Origin: Actinoallomurus soli
GTDB lineage: Bacteria; Actinomycetota; Actinomycetes; Streptosporangiales; Streptosporangiaceae
DNA: 64,000 bases
Assembly (NCBI RefSeq): GCF_024055715.1
Contig: NZ_JAMXMV010000001.1
Coordinates: 682,001 to 746,000 of the forward strand
Direction of reading: 5' to 3'
Shown: positions 51,461-59,892 of the stretch, piece after piece
How positions within the stretch are numbered: position 1 is the stretch's first letter
How the letters are laid out: every line of letters starts with the position of its first letter
Notes under the pieces: model-generated
The model's input: only the letters and a program-made list of their open reading frames with translations
Databases searched by the model: none
What the model was told of the DNA's origin: nothing
Position numbers and translations under genes: made by a program

Positions 51461-52621
51461 TTGGAGGAACGCGTGCTCGGCGTCGGGGTCATCGGCGCCG
51501 GGTGGATGGGGCACGTCCACGCCCGCGCGTACGCCCGGCTGCCCCACCACTATCCGGAGCTGCGGATCCGGACGCGCCTGGTGGCGGTGGCGGACTCCGT
51601 CCCGGCGCAGGCGGAGGACTTCGCCGCCCGTTACACCCCGGACCGCGTGTACGCCGACTGGGCGGCCCTGCTCGCGGACCCCGAGGTCGAGGCGGTCAGC
51701 ATCACCGTGCCGAACACCCTGCACCGGGACGTCGCGGTGACCGCGGCCCGCGCGGGCAGGCACCTGTGGATCGAGAAGCCGGTGGGCCTGACCGCCGACG
51801 ACGCCCGCGCGGTGGCCGAGGCCGTCGCCGGGGCGGGCGTCCAGGCGACCGTGGGGTTCAACTACCGCAACCTCCCCGCCGTCGCCCGCGCCCGGCGCCT
51901 GATCGCCGACGGCGCCATCGGCACGCCGACCCACGCCCGTGTCCACTTCCTCACCGACTACGCCGCGCATCCCGCCGGCGCGCTCAGCTGGCGGTTCCTG
52001 CGGGCGCAGGGCGGCTCCGGCGTGCTCGGCGACCTGGGCTCGCACGGGGTCGACCTCGTACGCTTCCTCCTCGGCGACCTCGAACGGGTCGTCGCCGACA
52101 CGGCCGTCTTCGTGCCCCGGCGGCCCCTCGCGGCGCCCGGTGGCAGCCACTACGCGGTCGTGGACACGCCGGACGGTCCGACGGGCGCGGTCGAGAACGA
52201 GGACTACGTCTGCGCCCTGCTGCGGACGCGCGGCGGGGTCCGCGTCACCTTCGAGGCGGGGCGCACCGAGGTCGGGTCGCAGAACGCCTACGGCTTCGCC
52301 GTGCAGGGGAGCGGGGGACTGGTCGCCTGGGACTTCCGGCGCGCCGGGGAGCTGACGGTCTCCGCGGGCGGGGACTACCTGAACCAGCCCGCGCAGACCG
52401 TGTTCCCCGGCCCCGGGGACGGCGAGTACGCGCGGTTCCAGCCCGGCGCCGGCATCGCGATGGGCTACGACGACACCAAGGTCGTCGAGGCCGCCGCCTT
52501 CCTCAGAGGCGTCGAGGAGGGCGTGCCGCACGGACCGACCCCGGAGGACGCCGTACGCGGCGCCGAGGCACTGGAGGCCATGGCCCGCTCCGCCGCCACC
52601 GGGGCCTGGATCGACCTGTGA
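51461..52621 (+). CDS. Gfo/Idh/MocA oxidoreductase (inositol dehydrogenase-like)
   Basis: The 386-residue NAD(P)-dependent dehydrogenase has GVIGAGWMGHVHARAY at the N-terminus, the EKPVGLTADDARA motif with catalytic Lys, and GDLGSHGVDLVRFLLGD with a catalytic His. TTG 51461 (GGGAGG upstream) is used; GTG 51473 also has a good GGAGG and is possible. As the last gene of the iol operon it probably oxidises myo- or scyllo-inositol, the IolG/IolX step, but the family has many sugar substrates. Confidence 0.85.
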   Translation: MEERVLGVGVIGAGWMGHVHARAYARLPHHYPELRIRTRLVAVADSVPAQAEDFAARYTPDRVYADWAALLADPEVEAVSITVPNTLHRDVAVTAARAGRHLWIEKPVGLTADDARAVAEAVAGAGVQATVGFNYRNLPAVARARRLIADGAIGTPTHARVHFLTDYAAHPAGALSWRFLRAQGGSGVLGDLGSHGVDLVRFLLGDLERVVADTAVFVPRRPLAAPGGSHYAVVDTPDGPTGAVENEDYVCALLRTRGGVRVTFEAGRTEVGSQNAYGFAVQGSGGLVAWDFRRAGELTVSAGGDYLNQPAQTVFPGPGDGEYARFQPGAGIAMGYDDTKVVEAAAFLRGVEEGVPHGPTPEDAVRGAEALEAMARSAATGAWIDL

Positions 52622-52639
52622 CGATCCGCCTCGGCGACG

Positions 52640-53194
52640 TCAGGCGTGGTCGGCGCAGCACGGGGTGGGGTCGGCGACCTCGAAGGGGACCAGCACGTCC
52701 CCGCCGCCGGGCATGGCCGCCAGGGTCAGGCGGCCGGACCGCCACTCGGGCCGTACGTGCCCGCGCGCGTCGAACCGGTCCGCCGGGCCGGGCGGGCCGC
52801 CGCCGAGCACGACCACCTCGTCGATCGCCGACGCCGTCAGCACCTCTCCGACGCTGAGCGCCCCGGTGACGCGGTCGGCGCCGGGGAAGAACACCGCGCG
52901 CCCGGCGGAACGCCCGGCGTGCTCACGGACGGCCTGAGCAGCGGCCTCGGCCAGGTCCGACGGGCCCCAGCGGCGCTCCTCGCACGCGGCTCCGAGTCCG
53001 GCCGGGACTTCTTCGGGGACGGCAGCCACGGTGAGGGAGACCGCGACGTGCGACCGGCCCAGCCGGACCAGATGGGTGCAGCCGATGGCGCCCGCCGGGC
53101 GGCCGAACTCCTCGAACAGCCGATGAAGGAGGTGTTCGGCCGCCGCGAGGGTGGGCGAGCCGTCGCTGGCGCCCACGATGAACGGAGCGGTCAT
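52640..53194 (-). CDS. Protein of unknown function coupled to PHP phosphoesterase
   Basis: The 184-residue protein has ordered alpha/beta sequence and no signal or TM. Stretches such as FIVGASDGSPTLAAAEHLLHRLFEEFG, HLVRLGRSHVAVSLTVAAVP and IDEVVVLGGGPPGP are visible, and its C-terminus ends with a Cys pair (TPCCADHA) that could bind metal. ATG 53194 overlaps the stop of the PHP gene by 4 nt, so the two are co-translated. It probably assists that enzyme, but no function can be named. Confidence 0.75.
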   Translation of the reverse strand: MTAPFIVGASDGSPTLAAAEHLLHRLFEEFGRPAGAIGCTHLVRLGRSHVAVSLTVAAVPEEVPAGLGAACEERRWGPSDLAEAAAQAVREHAGRSAGRAVFFPGADRVTGALSVGEVLTASAIDEVVVLGGGPPGPADRFDARGHVRPEWRSGRLTLAAMPGGGDVLVPFEVADPTPCCADHA

Positions 53195-54900
53195 CGCCGG
53201 GGGAGCACCCAGATCGGGTTCGTGTAGAACCACAGGTCCTTCCACGGGTCGGCGTCGCCGAGCGCGTCGATCGCCGGGCCGTGCGGGTCGACCGCGGCGC
53301 CGCGCAGGCCGACCGCGCTCCGGTTCCCGTCGGTGCCGCGCAGCCGCAGGTAGACCGGCTTGTCCACGGCGCCCAGCGCGTACGTGAACGTCACCGAGCC
53401 GGCGTTCTTGCCGACCTCGTAGGACTTGACGACCTTCGTGTTCGGCGCGACGAAGGCGTCCCTGTCCGACGCCGGGCCGGTCACGTCGCCCTGGATGACG
53501 TCGACCCGCGCGAGGGCCGGCGTGAACTGCGCCCAGTTCGGGTGCCCGGCCAGGTCGACGGTCACCGTCAGCTCGACCCGGCTGCCGTTCCGGATGTGCA
53601 GCACCCCGCCGAGCGGGACGCCTCGCTGCCCGCTCCCCGCGACACGCACCCGTACGTCCAGGCCGCTGACCAGCCCGCCGTGGTCGACCCAGACGCGGCC
53701 CTCCCGCAGCGCCTGCATGACCGCCGCGTACGAGAAGGACGTGGCGCCCACGTGGGTGCGGCTGTAGAAGCCCGGCCAGAAGTCGGTCTGGCCGAGGTTG
53801 AGGCCGCCGCCGTACACCGGGTCCTCGTAGTGGCCGTTCGTGTTGAAGTCGCTGTTCGGCCCGCGCGTGGCGGTGTCGGCGTAGACGGTGTGGGAGTCGG
53901 AGTTCGCCGTGATCCACCATGGCTTGCCCTCGGCGAGCAGGCTGTCCCACAGCCCGCCGACGGTCGCGGTCATCCAGTCGAAGCCGCCGTAGGTCCGGTA
54001 ACTCTCCAGCGGGTAGCCGGCGAAGGAGTCGGCGCTCGGGCTGTTGTCGTACAGGCCGCGCGCCGAGCCGGGGCCGTTCGGCTTGGGGATGCCGCCGGCC
54101 TGGTGACCGGGGGCGCCCTCCATGCCCACGGCGATCTGCGGCTGTGCGTCCCGCCAGCCGCGGATCTCGTGCGGAGAGTCGATGCCCTTGCGGGCCGGGT
54201 GGTTGGCCAGGAACAGCGCGTCCCCGATCTTGCGGCGGCGTACGGCGTCGGCCAGGAAGTTCACCCCGGCGATCGCGAGCGCCTCGTTGGCGGAGGTGCC
54301 GGCGGTCGCGTTCTTGACGACGCCGTCGAAGGAGTTCTCGAACTCCTTGAGCACGGCGACCTCGTTCTCGCCCGGGTGGACGAACACCGTGCCGTGCTCG
54401 GCGGCCGGGATGTTCCACTCCAGCCCCTGGAAGACCAGGGTGTCCTTGATCTGCGACCGGGCCGCGACGATGTCGGGGTTGACCTTCTCCACCCCGATCT
54501 TCGCGTGCTGGACGCTGCCGTGGTCGGTGATGACCATCCAGTCCAGCCCGAAGGCGTTCGCGTGCCGGACGTGGTCGATCACCCGGTACATGCCGTCGGA
54601 GCTGTACCGGGTGTGGATGTGGTGGTCGCCGGCCAGCCAGAGGTAGCCGCCGCGCGGCTGGTGCGACGACGACGCGACCTGGGCCGCGCTCGCGGGCGTG
54701 GCCGCGGCGGCGGCCGAGGAGCCCAGGACGGTCGTGGCGGCCGCGCCGGCGCCGAGGACGCCCGCGCCGCGCAGGAGGTTGCGCCGGGAGACCTCCGACG
54801 GCGAGAGCTCCTTGTCCGGGATCGAGGCGTCCAGCAGCGGCGGAAGCTCGCCCGGCTCGCCATCGTGGTGATCGTGATGGTGGTGGTGCCCGTGGCCCAT
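53191..54900 (-). CDS. Tat-exported PHP-domain phosphoesterase (CehA/McbA-like) with His-rich head
   Basis: The 569-residue protein starts MGHGHHHHHDHH, a natural His-rich head before a Tat motif SRRNLLRGAG and an Ala-rich h-region (signal to about 75). The PHP metal motifs follow: GDHHIHTRYSSD, VITDHGS, a central Glu/His region (WNIPAAEHGTVFVHP), NSDSHTVY and a late HVGA. A beta-sandwich C-terminal domain ends the protein. It likely hydrolyses phosphate or carboxylic esters outside the cell; substrate unknown. The His head could recruit or buffer metal. It is divergent from a polysaccharide deacetylase. Confidence 0.86.
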   Translation of the reverse strand: MGHGHHHHHDHHDGEPGELPPLLDASIPDKELSPSEVSRRNLLRGAGVLGAGAAATTVLGSSAAAAATPASAAQVASSSHQPRGGYLWLAGDHHIHTRYSSDGMYRVIDHVRHANAFGLDWMVITDHGSVQHAKIGVEKVNPDIVAARSQIKDTLVFQGLEWNIPAAEHGTVFVHPGENEVAVLKEFENSFDGVVKNATAGTSANEALAIAGVNFLADAVRRRKIGDALFLANHPARKGIDSPHEIRGWRDAQPQIAVGMEGAPGHQAGGIPKPNGPGSARGLYDNSPSADSFAGYPLESYRTYGGFDWMTATVGGLWDSLLAEGKPWWITANSDSHTVYADTATRGPNSDFNTNGHYEDPVYGGGLNLGQTDFWPGFYSRTHVGATSFSYAAVMQALREGRVWVDHGGLVSGLDVRVRVAGSGQRGVPLGGVLHIRNGSRVELTVTVDLAGHPNWAQFTPALARVDVIQGDVTGPASDRDAFVAPNTKVVKSYEVGKNAGSVTFTYALGAVDKPVYLRLRGTDGNRSAVGLRGAAVDPHGPAIDALGDADPWKDLWFYTNPIWVLPRR

Positions 54901-55059
54901 GTCAGTCCCTCGCGTCCCGCCGACCGCGGTGATCGGCTACGCGACGCACCCTGACGTGGGCCGATGAACGGCCACGGAACGCGGAGCATCCGCTTTGCCA
55001 TCCTCTTACCACTGAACGGTGATCCTGATCTCCCTTTCTCACGACCTGACGAGGAGCCG

Positions 55060-55932
55060 ATGTCCGTCAGTCGCCGTGCCGTTCTGGCAGGCGCGGTCGC
55101 CGCCGCGCTCGCCGGATGCACACGTTCACCGGCCGGTGGCCCCGCGACCCCCGGCACGCCCCGCCGCGCGTCCGAGGACGGCACGCCGCACGCGCTGCCG
55201 CGCACCACCGCGGCGACGCCGCCCGCGGTGACCCGCGCGGAGATCGTGGCCCGGTACGGCCACCGCAAGCCGCACGTCTGGAGCCTGGAGACGCCCGGGA
55301 TCATCCGCGCGTTGCCCACCACCGACCGCGTGCTCGCGCTGACCTTCGACGCCTGCGGCGGGCCGGGCGGCGCCGGCTACGACCGGCGCCTCATCGACTT
55401 CCTCCGCAAGCGGGAGGTGCCGGCGACGCTCTTTTTGAACTCGCGCTGGATCGACGCCAACCGGGCGGTCTTCCGCGAGCTGGCCCGCGAGCCGCTGTTC
55501 GAGATCGCCAACCACGGCACCCGCCACCGTCCGCTCTCGGTCACCGGGCGCTCCGCCTACGGCATCGCCGGTACGCGCAACGCCGGCGAGGTGTACGACG
55601 AGGTCGCCGGCAACCACGCCAAGCTCGCGCGGTCCCTGGGCGCGCCGCCGCGCTTCTTCCGGCCGGGAACGGCCTACTGCGACGACGTCGCGGTCCGTAT
55701 CGTCACCGACCTGGGAGAACGCGTCGTGGGCTTCACCGTCAACGGGGACGGCGGCGCGACCTTCAGCCCCGAAGAGGTCCGCCGTACCGTCACCGCGGCC
55801 CGCGCCGGCTCCATCGTCATCTGCCACATGAACCACCCCGAACACGGCACGGCCCAGGGGATCATCGCCGCCGTACCGCGCCTCCTGGCCTCGGGGCACC
55901 GCTTCGTCCGTCTCTCCGACCAGTTGCACTGA
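55060..55932 (+). CDS. Polysaccharide deacetylase (NodB homology), lipoprotein
   Basis: The 290-residue protein has an SRR Tat-like motif and lipobox LAGC, then a Thr/Pro/Ala linker. The NodB domain shows LTFDACGG (motif 1, with DA instead of DD), NHGTRHRPLS (motif 2 with two metal His) and RFFRPGTAYCDD (motif 3), and a C-terminal H in VICHMNHPEH. It should remove N-acetyl groups from a cell-envelope or external glycan. ATG 55060 has GAGGAG. It precedes tRNA-Pro by about 110 bp. Confidence 0.88.
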   Translation: MSVSRRAVLAGAVAAALAGCTRSPAGGPATPGTPRRASEDGTPHALPRTTAATPPAVTRAEIVARYGHRKPHVWSLETPGIIRALPTTDRVLALTFDACGGPGGAGYDRRLIDFLRKREVPATLFLNSRWIDANRAVFRELAREPLFEIANHGTRHRPLSVTGRSAYGIAGTRNAGEVYDEVAGNHAKLARSLGAPPRFFRPGTAYCDDVAVRIVTDLGERVVGFTVNGDGGATFSPEEVRRTVTAARAGSIVICHMNHPEHGTAQGIIAAVPRLLASGHRFVRLSDQLH

Positions 55933-56042
55933 CCACCGGAAGACCCCGACGCGGCCACCGGCGAGATCGCCCGCCGCTCCCCACGATGCGCGAAGAGGTC
56001 GCCGTCTGCGCTAGAGTTGTTCCGCTCGCTCGCGGCGGGCAC

Positions 56043-56116
56043 CGGGACGTGGCCTAGCTTGGTAAGGCGTCTGACTGGGGGTCAGAAGATCGTGGGTTCA
56101 AATCCCGCCGTCCCGA
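56043..56116 (+). tRNA. tRNA-Pro (anticodon GGG)
   Basis: A full cloverleaf is visible. The acceptor arms CGGGACG and CGTCCCG pair perfectly. The D arm is GCCTAGCTTGGTAAGGC. Anticodon stem TCTGA/TCAGA holds the loop CTGGGGG, so the anticodon is GGG. The T arm is GTGGG-TTCAAAT-CCCGC, followed by discriminator A. CCA is not encoded. Confidence 0.93.
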
Positions 56117-56141
56117 CACAGTGCGGCTAGTTCGGCCGCAG

Positions 56142-56181
56142 GTCAGGGCCCTGGATCACTTCGGTGAGACGGGGCCCTGAC
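56142..56181 (+). terminator. Hairpin terminator after tRNA-Pro
   Basis: GTCAGGGCCC (56142-56151) and GGGCCCTGAC (56172-56181) form a perfect 10-bp stem, and the loop contains a small TCAC-TTCG-GTGA hairpin. No T-tract follows. The next 180 bp to 56361 hold no supported gene and no integrase trace. Confidence 0.75.
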
Positions 56182-56361
56182 TGCTTCCCGGGGCCGGTCG
56201 GACCGCGCACGGGTGTGCGCATGGGCGATCTCGCCCGATTCGACCATCGCGAGCAGCCTGTCAGGCATCCCGTTCTTGGTCGCGATTGCAGGACTGCCGC
56301 AGGTCGAGGGCGTCACCGGCCAGGCGGGACCCCTTGAGAGGACCTCGCCGGCCCTCCGGAC

Positions 56362-57114
56362 CTACGGGTTCGGTGGATTTTCGCTTTCCGGCCCGGTCGC
56401 TGAGGGGAGAGCGGCGGCGATGCAGTCCAGGACGCGCTCCAGCCCGTGGCGGAACTGCTCGTCGCGGCTCAGGTGCAGCCGGCCCGCCTCCATCACGATC
56501 TTGGTGAAGATCGGGTACTCCCCGCTCTCCACCAGCTGCTGGATGCGCGGGTGGCTCCGCGCCATCCACTCCGACTCGCTCAGGCCGCTGCGGCGCAGCT
56601 CCTCGGCCGAGCTGACCTCCTCCCGGACGGTCCCCTCGACGTAGCCGGTGAGGATGGCCATGAGGCCCAGATTCTCATCGATGGGGACGTGGGCGTCGAG
56701 GGCTCCCATCACCCGCTCGATCAGGCGCAGCTGGTTGGGGCCGAAGCCGGGGAGCGACCGGTGCACGGTGGCGATCCACGGGTGCCGCAGCCACATGGCC
56801 CGGACCTCGGTGGCGTAGCGAGTCAGGTCCGCGCGCCAGTCGCCGGAGGGCATGCCCTCGACGTCGATCTCGCCCATCAGCCGGTCGGCCACGAGTGCGA
56901 TGAGGTCGTCGCGGCTCGGGACGTACCGGTAGAGGGACATCGCGCCGGCGCCGATCTCGGCGGCGATGCGCCGCATGGTGGCGGCCTCCAGCCCCTCGGC
57001 GTCGGCGATCCGAACCGCGGCCTCGGTGATCTGCGCGCGGCTGTAGGTCGGCTTCGGTCCGCGGGCCGGGCGCTCGGGCCGCATCCAGATGTTCACGTAC
57101 TCGGCGTCGCTCAC
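56362..57114 (-). CDS. TetR-family repressor of DrrAB-like efflux
   Basis: The 250-residue protein has a TetR HTH (residues ~27-70; AQITEAAVRIADAEGLEAATMRRIAAEIGAGAMSLYRYV) and a TetR_C_2-like effector domain (HPWIATVHRSLPGFGPNQLRLIERVMGALD). GTG 57114 is divergent from drrA, with two repeated GTACNNNGTAC sites between. It likely represses the pump and itself and is released by a drug-like ligand. Confidence 0.88.
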   Translation of the reverse strand: MSDAEYVNIWMRPERPARGPKPTYSRAQITEAAVRIADAEGLEAATMRRIAAEIGAGAMSLYRYVPSRDDLIALVADRLMGEIDVEGMPSGDWRADLTRYATEVRAMWLRHPWIATVHRSLPGFGPNQLRLIERVMGALDAHVPIDENLGLMAILTGYVEGTVREEVSSAEELRRSGLSESEWMARSHPRIQQLVESGEYPIFTKIVMEAGRLHLSRDEQFRHGLERVLDCIAAALPSATGPESENPPNP

Positions 57115-57129
57115 GATCCTCCCTCACTT

Positions 57130-57189
57130 GCGTACATCGTACCCAGTGACCTAACCTCGGCCGCATAATCGCGTACGACGTACCCAGTG
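57130..57189. promoter_or_regulatory. Paired TetR operators
   Basis: A 19-bp element is repeated at 57130-57148 and 57171-57189 with two differences. Each holds GTAC-NNN-GTAC followed by CCAGTG. The 41-bp centre spacing is about four helical turns, fitting two dimers on one face of the DNA. Confidence 0.7.
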
Positions 57190-57197
57190 GAGGGTTC

Positions 57198-58142
57198 ATG
57201 GCGGATCCGATCGTGTTCGCCGAGGGGCTGCGCAAGTCCTTCGGCGACGTTCAGGCGCTGCGCGGCCTGGACCTGAGCGTCCCGAGGGGAAGGGTCTGCG
57301 GCGTGCTCGGGCCGAACGGCGCGGGGAAGACGACCGCGGTGCGCATCCTGGCGACCCTGTCCGACCCCGACGCCGGACACGCCCGCATCGCCGGGTACGA
57401 CGTGGTCCGCCAGGCCGGGGAGGTGCGGGCCAGGATCGGGCTCGCCGGCCAGCACGCCGCCGTGGACGAGAAGCTCACCGGCCGTGGCAACCTGCGCATG
57501 TTCGGGCGCCTCTCCCACCTGCCCCGGCGCGAGGCGCACCGGCGGGCCGACGAGCTGCTCGAACGCTTCGGCCTGACGGACGCCGCCGATCGCCAGGTCG
57601 CCGGCTACTCCGGCGGGATGCGGCGCCGCCTCGACCTGATCACCAGCCTCATTCTGCGCCCCGAGGTGCTCTTCCTGGACGAGCCGACCACCGGCCTGGA
57701 CCCGCGCAGCCGCGGCGAGATCTGGGACAGCGTCCGCGAGCTGGTGGCGGACGGCACCACCGTGCTGCTCACCACGCAGTACCTGGACGAGGCCGACCGG
57801 CTCGCCGACGACATCGCCGTCGTCGACCAGGGGCGGGTGATCGCCACGGGCACTCCCGACGAGCTCAAGGCCACGATCGGGGACCGCCTCGACGTCGTCG
57901 TCGAGGATCCCGCCGCGCTGCGGTCGGCCGCCACCGTGCTGACCACCCTGGCCGGGACCGGCCCCACGACGATGGACGCCGACCGGCTGAGCGTCGCCCT
58001 GCCCGGCGGCGGCCTCCGCCTCGCCGACGTCGTGCGCGAGCTCGACCGCGCCGGGGTCGCCGCGGCCGACGTGAGGCTGCGCCGCCCCACCCTCGACGAG
58101 GTCTTCCTGCGCCTCACCGACCGGAAGGAGCCCGTCCGATGA
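57198..58142 (+). CDS. drrA: Daunorubicin-resistance-type ABC ATPase
   Basis: The 314-residue ATPase of the DrrA family has Walker A GPNGAGKTT, the signature YSGGMRRR, Walker B VLFLDEPTTGLD and the typical family C-terminal domain ending PTLDEVFLRLT. ATG 57198 has GGAGGG upstream. It overlaps drrB by 4 nt. It powers export of a hydrophobic drug or lipid; the name marks family, not proven substrate. Confidence 0.88.
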   Translation: MADPIVFAEGLRKSFGDVQALRGLDLSVPRGRVCGVLGPNGAGKTTAVRILATLSDPDAGHARIAGYDVVRQAGEVRARIGLAGQHAAVDEKLTGRGNLRMFGRLSHLPRREAHRRADELLERFGLTDAADRQVAGYSGGMRRRLDLITSLILRPEVLFLDEPTTGLDPRSRGEIWDSVRELVADGTTVLLTTQYLDEADRLADDIAVVDQGRVIATGTPDELKATIGDRLDVVVEDPAALRSAATVLTTLAGTGPTTMDADRLSVALPGGGLRLADVVRELDRAGVAAADVRLRRPTLDEVFLRLTDRKEPVR

Positions 58143-58960
58143 CCGCCCTCACCTCGCCGACGAGTCGCCGACTGCTCTGGACCTTCACCGACGGGCTGAC
58201 CCTGGTCGGCCGCGAGCTGGGGCGCCTGCGGCAGAACCCCGGGGAGCTCGTCGCCGCACTGATCTTTCCAGCCGTCATGGTCGTGCTGTTCGGGTACGTC
58301 TTCGGCAGCGCGATCCAAGTGCCGGGCGGGGGGAACTACCGCGAGTACCTCATGCCCGGGCTGTTCGCGATGGTGACCTTCCTGGCGGTGATGGGGGTCA
58401 TGACACGGATGGCCACCGACGCCGCCCGCGGTGTGATGGACCGGTTCCGGTCCATGCCGATGGCCCGGTCGGCGGTACCGTTCGGGCAGACCGGCGCCGA
58501 CTCCCTGACCGGCCTGCTGTCGCTGGCCATCATGGTCGGGGCGGGCCTGCTGGTGGGCTGGCGGCCGCATCGCGGCCTGATCCCCACGGTCGAGGCGTTC
58601 CTGCTGATGATGCTGCTGCGGTACGCGCTGAGCTGGGTGGGCGCCTTCGTGGGCCTGGTGGTGCGGGACGAACAGGCCGCCGACCAGTTCGTACCGCTGT
58701 TCCTGCCGTTCACCATGCTGTCCAACGCGTTCGTCCCGACCGGCGGCATGCCGGGGTGGCTGCGGTTCCTGTCCGACTGGAACCCGGTGAGCGCGCTCAC
58801 GGCGGCCTCCCGGAGGCTGTTCGGCAACCCCGGCGCTCCGTCCGGGGACCTGGCCTGGCCGCTCGCGCATCCGGTGGCCACCGTCCTGCTCTGGTCGGCC
58901 GCGCTGCTGCTGATCTTCGTCCCCCTGTCGGTCCGCACCTATAGGCGCAAGGGACGGTAG
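58139..58960 (+). CDS. drrB: Daunorubicin-resistance-type ABC permease
   Basis: The 273-residue ABC-2 membrane protein has six TM segments, beginning with a family-typical NPGELVAALIFPAVMVVLFGYVFG. It also shows MDRFRSMPMARSAV and a last loop FVPTGGMPGWLRFLSDWNPVSALTAA. ATG overlaps drrA. It is convergent with the FadR-type regulator 30 bp beyond its stop. Confidence 0.9.
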   Translation: MTALTSPTSRRLLWTFTDGLTLVGRELGRLRQNPGELVAALIFPAVMVVLFGYVFGSAIQVPGGGNYREYLMPGLFAMVTFLAVMGVMTRMATDAARGVMDRFRSMPMARSAVPFGQTGADSLTGLLSLAIMVGAGLLVGWRPHRGLIPTVEAFLLMMLLRYALSWVGAFVGLVVRDEQAADQFVPLFLPFTMLSNAFVPTGGMPGWLRFLSDWNPVSALTAASRRLFGNPGAPSGDLAWPLAHPVATVLLWSAALLLIFVPLSVRTYRRKGR

Positions 58961-58990
58961 GCGGGGCAGGCGGAGGCGGCTGGGCCTCGG

Positions 58991-59761
58991 TCAGTCGTCG
59001 CGGAGGCGGGCGAGGCGGGTGCGGATGCCCGCGAAGTGGGCGACCATCGCCGTCTCGACGGCGTCCCGATCTTCCGCGATCACCGCGGCGTAGATGTCGC
59101 GATGCTTGCGGGCGACGTACTCCGGGGTCTCGTCCGGGGTGCCCAGCTCGTCCCTGAGCTGGTGGAAGACCTGCCAGAACGCGCCGAGGAGCCGGCCGAC
59201 CAGCGGGTTGCCCAGCGGCCGGTAGAGCGCGTCGTGGAAGAGCCGGTCGGCCTCCGGCGAGACGGCGCCGACGAGCGCCTCGGCCTCCATCCGCTCGAGC
59301 GCCTCACGGGCGGGGGAGAGCAGGTCGGTGAGGTCCGCGCCGCCGTGCCGGTCGATCAGGCGCGCGGCCAGGCCGTTCTCCAGGAGCTCGCGAATCTCGA
59401 TCAGGTGGGCCAGGTGGCTCTGCTCGTCCTGCGGCGTGATCCGGCTGTGAAAGGCCAGTTCGTCGACCAGGCCGTTCAGTGACATCTGGCCGACGAACAT
59501 GCCGAAGCCGTGGCGGATGTCGACGATGCCGACGGCTTGGAGGGCCTTTAGCGCCTCTCGTACCGAGTTGCGCCCGATGTCCAGTTCCTGCATAAGCTCG
59601 GTCTCTGTCGGCATCGGATCCCCGGCGGTCAGCCCGCGTCGGACGATCAGTTCCTTGACCGCTTCCTGCACTTCGAGCGCCCGGCTCAGCCGACGGCCTC
59701 GGGCGGGGGCCGGCCTACCGGGCTCGGCGAGGGGGCGATCGTCGCGCAACGTCACGGACAT
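58991..59761 (-). CDS. FadR-type GntR regulator, paralogue of the nan regulator
   Basis: The protein (256 residues from ATG 59761) matches the regulator at 18185-18931 along its length. The winged helix reads PTETELMQELDIGRNSVREALKALQAVG then IRHGFGMFVG; the FCD domain includes DRLFHDALYR and ARKHRDIYAAV. The near-identical recognition helix predicts the same operator, and a perfect copy lies at 59824-59845. The Shine-Dalgarno AGGAG abuts the ATG, so the true start may differ. It is divergent from the second importer. Confidence 0.86.
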   Translation of the reverse strand: MSVTLRDDRPLAEPGRPAPARGRRLSRALEVQEAVKELIVRRGLTAGDPMPTETELMQELDIGRNSVREALKALQAVGIVDIRHGFGMFVGQMSLNGLVDELAFHSRITPQDEQSHLAHLIEIRELLENGLAARLIDRHGGADLTDLLSPAREALERMEAEALVGAVSPEADRLFHDALYRPLGNPLVGRLLGAFWQVFHQLRDELGTPDETPEYVARKHRDIYAAVIAEDRDAVETAMVAHFAGIRTRLARLRDD

Positions 59762-59778
59762 CTCCTGGTCATCTGCTC

Positions 59779-59808
59779 TTGACGCCAAACGTAACCGACT
59801 TCTAGTCT
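59779..59808 (+). promoter_or_regulatory. Promoter of the second uptake operon
   Basis: TTGACG (59779-59784), an 18-nt spacer and TAGTCT (59803-59808) precede the operon, with the operator 15 bp further on. This is the same arrangement as at the sialidase and the nan operon. Confidence 0.62.
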
Positions 59809-59823
59809 CCGACGCTATCAGAT

Positions 59824-59845
59824 GGACGTGGGACGTCCCACGTCC
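59824..59845. promoter_or_regulatory. 22-bp palindromic operator, nan-type (site 4, perfect)
   Basis: The palindrome is perfect: core GGACGTCC (59831-59838) with arms GGACGTG and CACGTCC. It lies between the divergent FadR-type regulator and the second SBP gene, downstream of the promoter. Confidence 0.82.
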
Positions 59846-59892
59846 TCCGTCGAATCTCGTGCCTGCCTGACAGCCCCCCACCGGGAGACACC

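Noticed and set aside
49892-52531. 879-codon minus-strand open frame opposite the inositol transporter
   Set aside because: It mirrors three well-supported genes and has no domain signs; treated as a shadow.
56043-56361. Integrated element at the tRNA-Pro 3' end
   Set aside because: No integrase gene, no repeat of the tRNA 3' end and ordinary genes on both sides.
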